DNA of 60,000 nucleotides from Tubiluchus corallicola (Eukaryota; Priapulida; Priapulimorpha; Priapulimorphida; Tubiluchidae): NCBI GenBank assembly GCA_030141605.1, contig JAQGDQ010000551.1, positions 27,501 to 87,500 of the forward strand, read 5' to 3'. Shown piece by piece: positions 1 to 12,200 of this stretch (position 1 is its first letter; each line of letters starts with the position of its first letter). The notes under the pieces were generated by a model. It saw only the letters and a program-made list of their open reading frames with translations, ran no database searches and was not told where the DNA came from. The position numbers and the translations under genes were made by a program.

Positions 1-449
1 GTTCGCATAAAGCAAAAAAATGTTACCTTCGCACGAGGCCCCGGGGAAGTATACCCACTCCCCCCCCCCTGAAATAGGCCCTGACGTGACCCACACTTCA
101 GTGACCCAAACTAATAACACCATAAATAAAGCATAAGCCCCGCCTTTATTGATAGCTAAGGATAAACAGTACGCTGTATATATTCATAGAAAAAGAAGAT
201 GGTCCATGCCAGATGGGTCTGGCGTTGCCGGATAAGTAAATACAGTATCTATTTCTCGGCACACAGGGAGGACAGGTTGCCAGGAAACGATCGGCCACCT
301 TTCTTTCCCCAGTTCATGACCAGGTACCAAACTGAGGCTAAGTAGACTTTGGAAGGCAGTCATGAAGTCTTTACACTCACAGTTGCAATACAAATTATAG
401 TAATGCTAAAAACAGCCTTTCGTAACTTTGAATTTCTCTTTTTACATAG

Positions 450-595
450 AAACGGGTGGAGAAAATTTCTTGAAGCAGGCATGGTTGCAGGTAATTGATA
501 GAGACACATGCAACCATCAAACTTACCATGATGGTACAGTCACCTATAACATGTTATGCGCTGCTGATGCAGAGTGGGAACACGACCTCTGTCAG
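450..595 (+). CDS. Protease-homologue exon before the active-site exon
   Basis: This 146-nt exon enters with two bases completing a codon and leaves in phase 0. It codes for the stretch from TGGENFLKQAWLQVIDRD to WEHDLCQ, with Cys168, Cys182 and Cys191. The residue at 189 is Asp, as in trypsin-like enzymes. Confidence 0.83.
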
Positions 596-1279
596 GTAAG
601 TCTGCAATTGTGTCGACAGATGGCGCCAGCGTATTGGAAAAATTAGATAAGGCAAATCGAAATAATTGCTTTGTTGCTGCAAAAATAAATAAGAACAAAA
701 ATTTCGCTGATTACTTGCAACATAATTGCAAATGTAAGGTCCTGTCTGCTGCTGCCACCTACTCTAATCTAATCTAATGAATATCTATAACCAACTAGGC
801 CAAGTTTGTAACATAAATTGAAGGAGCACTAGCTTGTAATGCTTTCTGTTACTTGCCATCAGATGTCACAGCAGTATGTTTGACTGTCTGTAGTGTTTTT
901 GGCAACCAATTAAAATCGTTATTGAATCAATGGCCGCTAGTATTTTTAACACACCACAAGAAGTTTGTTTCATGACTTGATGAAATCGCAAAATGATAAA
1001 TTGTTGCTAAATAAAGAGCACTGTGTCAGTGAAGTTGTAGCCTGCTTCCTCAACGTTAGTCTATTCTCTTTTCAGGAAGACGAGGGTGGTCCCCTGGTGG
1101 CTGAATACGGCTATGGATTTAAGATAATTGGCATTGCCACTCATTCTAACATGTGCGCCACACCACTGAAGCCTCGCAAATTCACGCGAGTCTCGCAATA
1201 CATTGACTGGATAGAAGCAAGAGTGGCTGAACTAGCAACCAACGATCAGAGCAGAGGCAGAAAATTAAGAAAGCACTAG
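450..1279 (+). CDS. Serine protease homologue (S1 fold, catalytic Ser lost), last two coding exons; join 450-595, 1076-1279
   Basis: This is the C-terminal half of a chymotrypsin-fold protein; the exons with the activation site, His57 and Asp102 lie left of the window. Exon 450-595 follows an acceptor (ACATAG) and ends at a good donor (CAG|GTAAGT). The final exon 1076-1279 follows TTTTCAG and ends in TAG. Both meet in phase 0, reading ...HDLCQ|EDEGGPLV. Family hallmarks are present: QVIDRDTCN (Cys168), MLCA (Cys182), DLCQ (Cys191), NMCA (Cys220) and the closing FTRVSQYIDWIEA. The active-site motif GDSGGP reads EDEGGP, so Gly193 and Ser195 (chymotrypsin numbering) are both Glu. Cys201 is Ala and the Ser-Trp-Gly 214-216 wall reads T-H-S. 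The family inference is a secreted, non-catalytic homologue acting by binding. The basic tail RGRKLRKH is unusual. The frame is intact, which argues against a dead gene. Confidence 0.85.
596..1075 (+). other. Intron of the protease-homologue gene
   Basis: A 480-bp intron with GTAAGT and TTTTCAG ends. I see no further structure in it. The region 1-449 is likewise intron, with a C-run at 60-69. Confidence 0.8.
1076..1279 (+). CDS. Protease-homologue terminal exon with the mutated active-site motif
   Basis: This exon codes for EDEGGPLVAEYGYGF through TRVSQYIDWIEA and a basic tail, ending in TAG at 1277-1279. An AATAAA lies 118 bases beyond the stop. Confidence 0.85.
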   Translation, partial: EDEGGPLVAEYGYGFKIIGIATHSNMCATPLKPRKFTRVSQYIDWIEARVAELATNDQSRGRKLRKH

Positions 1280-1396
1280 CATATGACTGTTGATGCACTG
1301 AGTAACAGCAAGGCAACCATTCTTATAAATTACGCATTTGTCTGGCGCTAATTTTACTACCGAACTTAGGGTCAACTTACTGATAGCTATAATGAC

Positions 1397-1402
1397 AATA
1401 AA
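1397..1402 (+). promoter_or_regulatory. Possible polyadenylation signal AATAAA
   Basis: This AATAAA lies 118 nt after the stop of the protease homologue, a normal distance. Such hexamers are frequent in AT-rich DNA. Confidence 0.4.
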
Positions 1403-1643
1403 TTTGATGGTAATTAAGACTGGCGCATTGATGGTTATTGGCATTTTGAGTGGCATTCATTTTAATAACATGACTAGTTCCTATAATAGACAATCTAAGT
1501 TATAGTGAGTTGCTTGCTACAATTATAAACACAGCATAGGGTGACTATTCATATTTTGATTTCTTGGGTGACAATATTGTTGACATGCCGAATTCCATGA
1601 TGACAATTAAGTTATGGAATAAGTTGGGTGACAACTCACTGTG

Positions 1644-1712
1644 GTAGTAGATACCATTAATACTTGACTATATATGTAGTAGATACCATTAATACTTGAC
1701 TATATATGTAGT
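1644..1712. repeat. Short 32-bp tandem duplication
   Basis: The unit GTAGTAGATACCATTAATAC plus 12 bases occurs at 1644 and 1676 and starts again at 1708. The remaining DNA from 1280 to 1804 shows nothing else. Confidence 0.8.
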
Positions 1713-1804
1713 AGAATAGCATTATACATCTCAAATAGCATTTGTTATTGTACAAGCGCAGGTACACACTTTTAGGTAAAGGGACAACTAAGACTGAACA
1801 AACC

Positions 1805-2668
1805 AGACTTATTGCCAACTGTTGCATTTGTTTTATTCAGAATAAAAAATATGTGAATATGATCGTGCAGACTTGAAAACTCGCCAGTAAATTTTCTAGC
1901 AGACTTATGCCAACTGTTGCATTTGTTTTATTTAGAATAAAAAATATGTGAATATGATCGTGCAGACTTGAAAACTCGACAGTGAATTTTCTAGCAGACT
2001 TATTGCCAACTTTTGCATTTGTTTTTTTTTGGAATAAAAAATATGTGAATATGATCGTGCAGATTTGTAAACTCGCCAGTAAATTTTCTAGTAGACTTAT
2101 TGCCAACTGTTGCATTTGTTTTATTTAAAATAAAAAATATGTGAATATGATCGTGCATACTTGAAAACTCGCCAGTGAATTTTCTAGCAGACTTATTGCC
2201 AACTGTTGCATTTGTTTTATTTAGAATAAAAAATATGTGAATATGATCGTGCAGACTTGAAAACTCGCCAGTGAATTTTCTAGCAGACTTATTGCCAACT
2301 ATTGCATTTGTTTTATTTAGAATAAAAAATATGTGAATATGATCGTGCATACTTGAAAACTCGCCAGTAATTTTTTTAGCAAACTTATTGCCAACTGTTG
2401 CATTTGTTTTATTTAGAATAAAACTATGTGAATATGATCGTGCAGACTTGAAAACTCGACAGTGAATTTTCTAGCAGACTTATTGCCAACTGTTGCATTT
2501 GTTTTATTCAGAATAAAAAATATGTGAATATGATCGTGCAGACTTGAAAACTCGACAGTAAATTTTCTAGCAGACTTATTGCCAACTGTTGCATTTGTTT
2601 TATTTAGAATAAAAAATATGTGAATATGATCGTGCAGACTTGAAAACTCGACAGTGAATTTTCTAGCA
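1805..2668. repeat. 96-bp satellite, nine copies
   Basis: The word GCCAACTGTTGCATTTG, with small changes, recurs at 1814, 1909, 2005, 2102, 2198, 2294, 2390, 2485 and 2581, giving a period of about 96 bp. The units share an AATAAAAAATATG block and end near TTTTCTAGCA. The array lies between the 3' ends of two convergent genes. The open frames it contains on the minus strand follow from the repeat and show no protein features. Confidence 0.95.
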
Positions 2669-3122
2669 CATTGTGTTTCTGCCTTGCGTCTTACTATCGT
2701 TCATTACTACCTTACTAGCATTTCTCTAAACATCAAAAATATTTTCAACAAGGCATTCGCACTACGCCACTAGGATGCTTTCACAGCTATCCCCTTTCAA
2801 ATCTCTTACAGAAATATGGTCTCATAAATTCTGTAACCGTCAAAGTTTTATTGCTGCTTTACGGATGTATTTGAAGCTCAAAAGTTATCGATATCAGTTA
2901 CAACTTCTATCTCAAAGATTCGCATGTTTAGCAGCGTGCGAAGCTCTATATCTATCCTTATTTTTCAAAACATTCCAAAGTCTCCATAGTGCTGACCTGC
3001 AGCTTTCACATTAGTGGATATTTCAACAGTATAATAATTGTCGCGGTATGAAAAAAATGAACATTTGTTAAAGTTTTTCTTTCATAAAAATAATCGGACA
3101 GCCCGTATTTGAATTATGCATC
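2669..3122 (-). other. 3' flank of SLC66A2
   Basis: This is downstream of the SLC66A2 stop. On the minus strand an AATAAA lies at 2852-2847, about 270 nt after the stop, and may be the cleavage signal. I see no other gene here. Confidence 0.4.
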
Positions 3123-3158
3123 TCAGTTTTGATGCGTCTTGCGGCCAAACACCAACAC
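3123..3158 (-). CDS. SLC66A2: SLC66A2 terminal coding exon
   Basis: After an acceptor TTTTTGTTTAG the phase-0 frame reads VLVFGRKTHQN then TGA. It continues the final helix and gives a short polar tail, like the family's AYAFARHPQ region but much shorter than in human. An alternative acceptor near 3000 would give a less similar end. Confidence 0.7.
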   Translation of the reverse strand: MLVFGRKTHQN

Positions 3159-6100
3159 CTAAACAAAAAGTGAATAGCAGAATTAGTGATCAAGTGCAGG
3201 TTAAATAGTGAATCTTGATCAATGTAGCAGAAAAGGTCCATAGCCAAGTATAAATAATATAAGTATACTAGGCTATAAGCTATATAAGCTTGTCAAATGC
3301 CGAATCATTTTCTTGTACTTTCGCCTGGCAGTAGCGGCTATCTTCATTCTGAATCATACTGACGTGCAGATGATAAATACACTGTACCGTATTTTTAATG
3401 CCACTTTTCACCAGTTTACGTTCATGTGTAGCTCGCATAGAGAAATGGGTCACTGACTAACAGTTACAGATGTGGATTCGCGAAGTTAGTTCTTATAGTA
3501 GTTGCCTATATTTGTGGTGTATATAGTACCACCGTCTTAGTCTAACTTGATTTAAGTGTTGGATGTGAACAGTGTGTTAAAAACGTAATAATTAGGTATC
3601 ATATAGTTATTATATAATATACAACAGTGATTGCACTGAAACTTGCCCTAAATTTTAATGATTATTTATACTAATTATCCATAGCCAAGCAGATTTGTTA
3701 ATCGAGATTTGTTAAGTATTTCAGGACATTAAGAACTTCAAAAGTCTATAAATGTAACAGAGATTTATCAGTTGACGTCAATCAATAAATGACAATTTAA
3801 TAAATTAAATTTTGAAATTGATTACGTTAATCACACAGCATTTTAATCTCATTTGATAAAATGTAGTTCTTGCGTAGTAATACTTATAAACGTAAACGTA
3901 GATGAGACATAGCAGGTTACCTGCAAAAGAGTGCCAATTTCCACGGCAATCTCAAAAAATCCACAGAACCAAAATTGAAAGGGCGTCTTCTTAATGACGA
4001 AATAAACAGTTTTCGCTACGTCTGAGGTTATCCACAAAAATAACATTGTCAAACTGCAGAGAAAAAAGCAATAATTTTTAGCAACGGCCACTGAAAACTT
4101 CATATTTCTGTTGAAGTTTTGTATATGTATTTAATAAATCAGAGCATTTGTTAAAACTAAAGATGCGTTCACATTTATTCAATTGCACGAGCCGTCGATA
4201 AAATTACGCTGAGTCGTGACAATTTTGTTTCTATAAGAAGAAAACAGAAAAGCATGAAACTCCTTTTAAGCTAACAAGTTCAACACACTTAAAGCTCTGC
4301 GGTCACTACCAAATTCTAAGGATTAATGTTTCAACTGTCTGTCAACGTACCAGGCACAAACGTTCCGTATTTTTTTTTCAACAACTTTGCCTACCTCATG
4401 CCATAGGTGGAACGCCTACAAAAGTTTCTATAAAGTTGGGGTACTCCAATCATGGCTTCTGCAGATACACCGAGATAACCAATGGCTTCAATGTAGATGG
4501 CAAAACTGGCAAAGAGATAGGTGAGTAAGCAACCACAGCAGAAAAACATCGCTATGAACTGCAAGTAACTGCTGAAATGCGTCCATTTCCAAAAATAGTT
4601 TGGATCAAAATCTGGAAGAAACAAATCCGCGTTAGGTTAAAATGTTAAAGGACAAGAAAAGGGGTACCTGAAGTAGGTTTCAGAAAAATCGCCTTAAAAA
4701 TTATATTACTTTACAGCAATTTTATGCGTATATCGTACTCGCGTTGAAAGGAATTTTTGTTTGTTTTCATTTTAAATCTCCCGCAATACTGTATCGACGG
4801 CGCCATTACATGACGTCACTATGCAAACGTAAATCAGGGGAAGAAAACGAAATGTTAAATTATGTCCCAAAAAACTTTCCATGCAAATCTATGTTACTTA
4901 GCATTTCGCTTAGACTTATGTAACTAGAAATAATAATTTAAAATGCCGCTGGCTTATTCTCCAGGGTGCGCCACTCACTAACCAAAAACGTAATTTTAAT
5001 CTTATTGACAAGATACTGTAATTTAGAATTTTACTTTGTTAGTAACATGTACGCTACGAATGTTCTGATTATTTTTTCAAACTTCACGCAAGGTTATCTA
5101 AACGACCTATCATTAAAATGGCTGTGACTAACGGCCATCGCGGGAGTTTAAATTACAAGTTTTATACAGTGTTACTGCCGACGCAAGCCTTATATGCAAA
5201 AAGGCAGTACGTAAGTGGTATAAAATTCCAGGACGAATTTTTTAAGTTTTATACAAGCGGAGGATTTTCTTGTGCTTTAAAACTGCCAATACGTCAGTTA
5301 ATTTATATATATATATATTATGATTATGATTATATATTATAAAATGTTAGTGTCTATCGTCTATAAAATGTCGCTAACTCACCATCCAGGGTGCGCCACT
5401 CACTAGCCAAAACGTATTTTTAATCTTATTGACAAGATACAGTATTTTAGAATTTTACTTACTTAGCAACATGTACGCTACGAATGTTCTGATTATTTTT
5501 ACAAACTTTACTCAATGTTATCAGAAGTTGTGATGAATACTCGGCGAATCACTTGACAATCTAAATCAAACGCAACCTGTACATTTACCTGTAAATTTTC
5601 TAATAACAGATGAAGTATCTCCTTCCCGCTTGACAGTTGTACAAAGTCTCATTATTGCCAACATGGCAGTTATCATCACTAGTGAGTGAACAAGTAAAGG
5701 AAGTTCAAAACGCTTTCCGTACCTAAAACCAAGCAGGAGATTAAGCCATTGTCTCCAGCAAACTTACAAACAAGCGTAATAAAAGCTCACAAGATTTGCT
5801 TACGTAACGTGGTTTACTTTTTCCTATTAATAATAAGCTGTGAAAGAGATCTGAAGTTGCTAAAGTTTTCATACATGGACAGAAGAAAATCATTTTAATT
5901 ACTCTAAATTTAAATTTATGTTGTATTGTCATCATACTTTTTTGAGTTTTGCATAGTGCTGCCACCTTCAGGTGTTCTTGTTAAAATTGTTAAATCATTC
6001 TCTTTACTGTTTTTAGTTTTCATTGGCTTTGGATAGTGCTGCCACCAGGTGTTCTTGTTAAAATTGTTAAATCTTTCTCTTTACTGTTTAAATTTTCATT

Positions 6101-9100
6101 GGCTTTGGATAGTGCTGCCACCAGGTGTTCTTGTTAAAATTGTTAAATCTTTCTCTTTACTGTTTAAATTTTCATTGGCTTTGGATAGTGCTGCCACCAG
6201 GTGTTCTTGTTAAAATTGTTAAATCTTTCTCTTTACTGTTTAAATTTTCATTGGCTTTGGATAGTGCTGCCACCAGGTGTTCTAGTTAAAATTGTTAAAT
6301 CATACTCTTTACTGTTTAAATTTTCATTGGCTTCTACAGTCTTTATGAATGCATAATCTCTAAAACTGTTTTCACACCTAAATGATTTCACCTGTAGTTT
6401 TTGGTCACTTGGTTTTCTGCTTTTCAACATGACACTACTTCACTGTTTATGTAGACATTTCAGAATAAAATCTGAAAACTAAATTTCAAGTTTTTTGGTT
6501 TCTTCAAACCAATACAGCTCAGAATATGAGAGGGCCTGGATGTACCGTGCAACAGGAATATTCTGGGTTACAAAGACACCGCGCCACGTGGCCACCTGAT
6601 TTCAAATACTATAGACGACTAGAATAATCAAGTAGTAACAGTGACTGTTTAGTAACCAAAGATAAACATTGTTCAAACGTGTCAATAAATGGATGAGTGA
6701 CCACTTAAAAATACTTAGTATGCTTTTCTACCATGCTGGTTTCAACGGTTTACCTCGTCGAAGGATGCATCCAGTGCTACGATATATCTTGCAGTTTTAT
6801 CTGTGTTGATTATCCATGATATTGAAATGGGTTTCCGTCCTGCCTCAACGATCTACAGTAAGTAGGTCCTGTTGTAGTGTGCTAGATCCACGCTTACGGA
6901 CTGCCGAACTGTATTCAAAAATTCACAATCGCTTTACCGCTTCTGGCCTTTTGTCTAGTGTTTAACATAGCTGTCTACGGCCAAATCACGTTGAAAACAC
7001 CGGTTCTCGTCTGATCACCGAAGTTAAGCAACGTACAGCCTGGTTAGTGCTTTGATGGGTGACCGCTAGGAATACCTGGTGCTGTAGGCTTGCGGGATGC
7101 CCACACTGTATCTCGACACTAGACGGAGGAGCTGTACAAGCAGCCAACGGCTAGAGGGCGGAGGAGGTCAAGTGACCCAACGGCCATGTGTAGAGGAGTT
7201 AACCATCCAAATCAGGAGTGGAGCCCCGAAGACGGACCAGTGCAGCATGCTCACTGACTCCGGCAGCTCCTGCAGCCAACCTGGTGCCAAACGTATCGCT
7301 CCGCTTTCCTTTGGACTACACCAGGGAGGAAGAGAGGGGGTTCCTGATGTCTGGGCAACTCAGGATCTCCATACACCTTGCCCTGGAGTGCGCCCTGGAA
7401 ACGTTCAACGATTGGATTGCTCAGCCACAGTCGACGCTGCAGCTCAATTAATGTGATCAAGAACTGACTCTCTTGGCGCACACTCCATTGTCTTCCGGGA
7501 CAGAAGGATGCCAACAAAAAAGAATAACATAGCTGTGAGCCCGTACAATTCCAGCTGAATCTGCTTTTAAAAATATAACATTTGCAGGATTTCCTTCACT
7601 AAAAGGGAGCAAAAGGGAATTTAACGTAGGTCCCAAAAACTTACACGGTTACATTACTTTTTTTAGTAATTTAAATTGTTCCCGCCACTGTTATTTTTGC
7701 TAAAACGTCACTGTTTCACTATCTCAGCATGCTGAAAAACGTCACTGACTCACCAAAAAATATTATTAATCTTATTTATAAGACAAAGTAATTTATGCCT
7801 TTGTTTAGTTAGTGAAGTCTGCGCTATACTAAACTTCGAATTATTTTTCGAATTTACCACAGGTTGTTTTATCTTAATTAAAATCTTACTTAAAGACTGC
7901 CTGTTCATACGTCTGTTTAAATATGCAAATTTTACATAGCATTACTGCCAATGAAAGCTCTGTGTGCAGAAAGCAGTATGTAGCCGACACAAAATTTCAT
8001 TTCGAATTTTTGGCTGTATATAACTAAAGGTGGTTTTGTCCTTTAACTTGTAGTGCTGTGGAATTGACAGCAAGTGTGCGCGACATGCACTAAATGCAAG
8101 TTCTACAGTCGTTTAGATGTAATTTATGATTTTTTATTGTCCAAAATGGGCAATCATCGTCTCATCCCAAAATCACTATCACATCATGACATATTTGACT
8201 GACTGACTGACTGACTGACTGACATATTATGAGCGACTCGACTTGGTTTTATCTGAAGCAAATAAAAACATTTTCTGCTAATCCAATGTCAAAAGGATAA
8301 TTAACTGCTATAACGAAAATGTGTAATAATATTATGAAATATGAAGAAATCAAACTTACATCTTTGCCGCATCTTACTAACTTGCTAAAGAGAACTCGAC
8401 TGACAAAATTTTGTTATAAAACGACACGACGTACTGAACAAGAATGACTTATGGCCAATGGCCTATTTCCTGTCCTAGCTCACCTGGCTATCAACACCAA
8501 AGCCTAAATTTGCAAAAAACAAACACACGATGGCACCACGTGCTTATATCCCAAACAGTAAGCGTGACATAATTTTGTTAGTACCTTCTTACACTTACCA
8601 GAAGAATAGTCGTAGTGTGTTGCCAATCAGCAATGTTAAGCAGACATAGGTGGAGAATCCTTTTACGTTTTTTGTACGCTTAATTTCACAGTACCGAGGA
8701 ATGTACGGAACTGCTCCTCCAAACATTATCTTCGCAGAAGCACAGTAAGAGAAGATATTGGTCACATATTCCGGCATGCCACTGGCTAATGTCTGCTGAC
8801 TTCCAGCAACCAATAAAAAAGACGGGATGTACATATTGCGATTGAACCAATAAGGAAATAGACATTAAATTTTCAAATAATGAAGTGTCGCCATTGGAGC
8901 AGAATATTTCTCGTTCAAACTGCCCACGAAGGACTATTCTTTGGAACACGTTTTAAATCCATTGGAATTAATTGTTATGATTGTTGTGCTTGTTCTGACA
9001 TGCATTGTTGTGGACCTACCAAAGCACAGCACTGTAATATCAAAACACCCATTATAGAATTAGAATTTATTATTGGCATATACAAACGTACAAAAAAACA

Positions 9101-9171
9101 GAGCTATTATATTATAGCTATAGAGCCAAAAAACATATAACAATTAACCAATATAATTATATATATATAAG

Positions 9172-9207
<36 letters not shown>

Positions 9208-12200
9208 CAGATACAGTTAGCGTATCATGAAAAATAAATAAATAATATTATCAATATTTACATGTTAGTATTATTTACTCCTTTTTCAAACACTTAAAAA
9301 TGTGATGGGCGACTATTTTGGTTATATCTCAGTCGTTACCGCCCCCCCCCACACATTGCGAGTTTTAGCTTTTCGTTCTACCTCAGGTCTTGTGTCATCG
9401 CTGGTTCTTCACTTTGTGCTTCTGCCTCAAGTCTTGTGTCATCGCTGGTTCTTCACTTTGTGCTTCTGCCTCAAGTCTTGTGTCTTTGCTGGTTGTTCAT
9501 CTTTGTGCTTCTGCCTCAAGTTTTGCATCTTCTCTAGTTGCTCTTGTTTGTGCTTTTACCTCAAGTCTTGTGTCTTTGCTGGTTGTTCATCTTTGTGCTT
9601 CTGCCTCAAGTTTTGCATCTTCTCTAGTTGCTCATGTTTGTGCTTCTGCCTCAAGTCTTGTGTCTTCTCTAGGTTCTCATGTTTGTGCTTCTGCCTCAAG
9701 TCTTGTGTCTTCTCTAGTTTCTCGTGTTTGTGCTTCTGCCTCAAGTCTTGTGTCTTCTCTAGTTGTTCATTTTTGTGCTGCTACATCAAGTCTTGTGTCT
9801 TCTCTAGTTGTTCATTTTTGTGCTTCTGCCTCAACTCTTGTGTCTTCTCTAGTTGCTCTTGTTTGTGCTTCTACTTCAAGTCTTGTGTCTTCTCTAGTTG
9901 CTCTTGTTTGTGCTTCTGCCTCAAGTCTTGTGTCTTCTCTAGTTGTTCATTTTTGCGCTTCTGCCTCAACTCTTGTGTCTTCTCTAGTTGCTCTTGTTTG
10001 TGCTTCTGCCTCAAGTCTTGTGTCTTCTCTAGTTTCTCATGTTTGTGCTTCTACTTCAAGTCTTGTGTCTTCTCTAGTTGCTCTTGTTTGTGCTTCTGCC
10101 TCAAATCTTGTGTCTTCTCTAGTTGCTCTTGTTTGTGCTTCTGCCTCAAGTCTTGTGTCTTCTCTAGTTGCTCTTGTTTGTGCTTCTGCCTCAAATCTTG
10201 TGTCTTCTCTAGTTGCTCTTGTTTGTGCTTCTGCCTCAAGTCTTGTGTCTTCTCTAGTTGCTCTTGTTTGTGCTTCTGCCTCAAGTCTTGTGTCTTCTCT
10301 AGTTGCTCTTGTTTGTGCTTCTACTTCAAGTCTTGTGTCTTCGCTAGTTGCTCTTGTTTGTGCTTCTGCCTCAAGTCTTGTGTCTTCTCTAGTTGCTCTT
10401 GTTTGTGCTTCTACCTCAAGTCTTGTGTCTTCGCTAGGTTCTCATGTTTGTGCTTCTGCCTCAAGTTTTGCATCTTCTCTAGTTGCTCTTGTTTGTGCTT
10501 CTACCTCAAGTCTTGTGTCTTCTCTAGGTTCTCATGTTTGTGCTTCTGCCTCAAGTCTTGTGTCTTCTCTAGGTTCTCATCTTTGTGCTTCTGCCTCAAG
10601 TTTTGCATCTTCTCTAGTTGCTCATGTTTGTGCTTCTGCCTCAAGTCTTGTGTCTTCTCTAGGTTCTCATGTTTGTGCTTCTGCCTCAAGTCTTGTGTCT
10701 TCTCTAGTTTCTCGTGTTTGTGCTTCTGCCTCAAGTCTTGTGTCTTCTCTAGTTGTTCATTTTTGTGCTTCTACATCAAGTCTTGTGTCTTCTCTAGTTG
10801 TTCATTTTTGTGCTTCTGCCTCAACTCTTGTGTCTTCTCTAGTTGCTCTTGTTTGTGCTTCTACTTCAAGTCTTGTGTCTTCTCTAGTTGCTCTTGTTTG
10901 TGCTTCTGCCTCAAGTCTTGTGTCTTCTCTAGTTGTTCATTTTTGCACTTCTGCCTCAACTCTTGTGTCTTCTCTAGTTGCTCTTGTTTGTGCTTCTGCC
11001 TCAAGTCTTGTGTCTTCTCTAGTTTCTCATGTTTGTGCTTCTGCCTCAAGACTTGTGTCTTCTCTAGTTGCTCATGTTTGAGCTTCTACATCAAGTCTTG
11101 TGTCTTCTCTAGTTGCTCTTGTTTGTGCTTCTACATCAAGTCTTGTGTCTTCTCTAGTTGTTCATTTTTGTGCTTCTGCCTCAACTCTTGTGTCTTCTCT
11201 AGTTGCTCTTGTTTGTGCTTCTGCCTCAAATCTTGTGTCTTCTCTAGTTGCTCTTGTTTGTGCTTCTGCCTCAAGTCTTGTGTCTTCTCTAGTTGCTCTT
11301 GTTTGTGCTTCTGCCTCAAGTCTTGTGTCTTCTCTAGTTGCTCTTGTTTGTGCTTCTACTTCAAGTCTTGTGTCTTCGCTAGTTGCTCTTGTTTGTGCTT
11401 CTGCCTCAAGTCTTGTGTCTTCTCTAGTTGCTCTTGTTTGTGCTTCTACCTCAAGTCTTGTGTCTTCGCTAGGTTCTCATGTTTCTGCTTCTGCCTCAAG
11501 TCTTGTGTCTTCTCTAGTTGCTCTTGTTTGTTCTTCTGTCTCAAGTCTTGTGTCTTCGCTAGTTGTTCATCTTTATGATTCCGTTTATCACTAAGCTTCT
11601 GTTTTGGATAACAAACGCCATGGCAACAATTACTTGTTACAACTAGAAACACGTTCCTTTGGTTTCACTAGAGAAAACTGGGATCCTGACATAACAGCAG
11701 TATTTGCGTGTTGTTGAAGTGACAGTAAAGTGGACGGCAGAGGCGCAAGTGGTTGGCTATTTTATCTGAACAACTTTACTGGGCAGACAGCTACATTAGT
11801 AGGGTAAATATGATCTTTAGCTGAAATCTTTCCGACCTGGGCTTTTCAACTATGTGCTTGCATAAGCTGTAGGAAATCTTTTACACATTTGGATTATTTT
11901 CTTTATCATCTTGCAGATGATATTTTTTCTAAAGTTGCTTTCTGTAGTCTGCGTTCTTGTTATGCAGTCCGATAGTTCAAACGAGTGCAGTTTTCTCAGA
12001 GGCAGAACTGATGGCAACTTTGGGACGTACCTGCGTAGCGATGGTGCTCTAGCACGATGCAAGGAAGGCTCACCTACTATGAAGGAACATCAAAAGAAAT
12101 GCTTTATATGCTCGGGGGCCGATAAAATTCAACTTGGACCACGCAAACGACCGTCAGGGTTCGAAAAGAAATACGCGGAAGCCGAAGAAAAGCACAAAAA

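Noticed and set aside
2992-3010. Alternative last exon of SLC66A2 after GCTGCAG
   Set aside because: It would give VSTMETLECFEK, less like the family end than the VLVFGRKTHQN exon at 3123-3158.
6973-7091. Functional 5S rRNA gene
   Set aside because: The head runs straight into a SINE body, lacks a T-run terminator, carries substitutions, and the unit has a target duplication.
9302-11578. 758-codon plus-strand ORF as a cysteine-rich gene
   Set aside because: It is made wholly of 45-bp units with no stop in the consensus; a second frame is also open. No signal peptide, intron or flanking coding sequence supports it.
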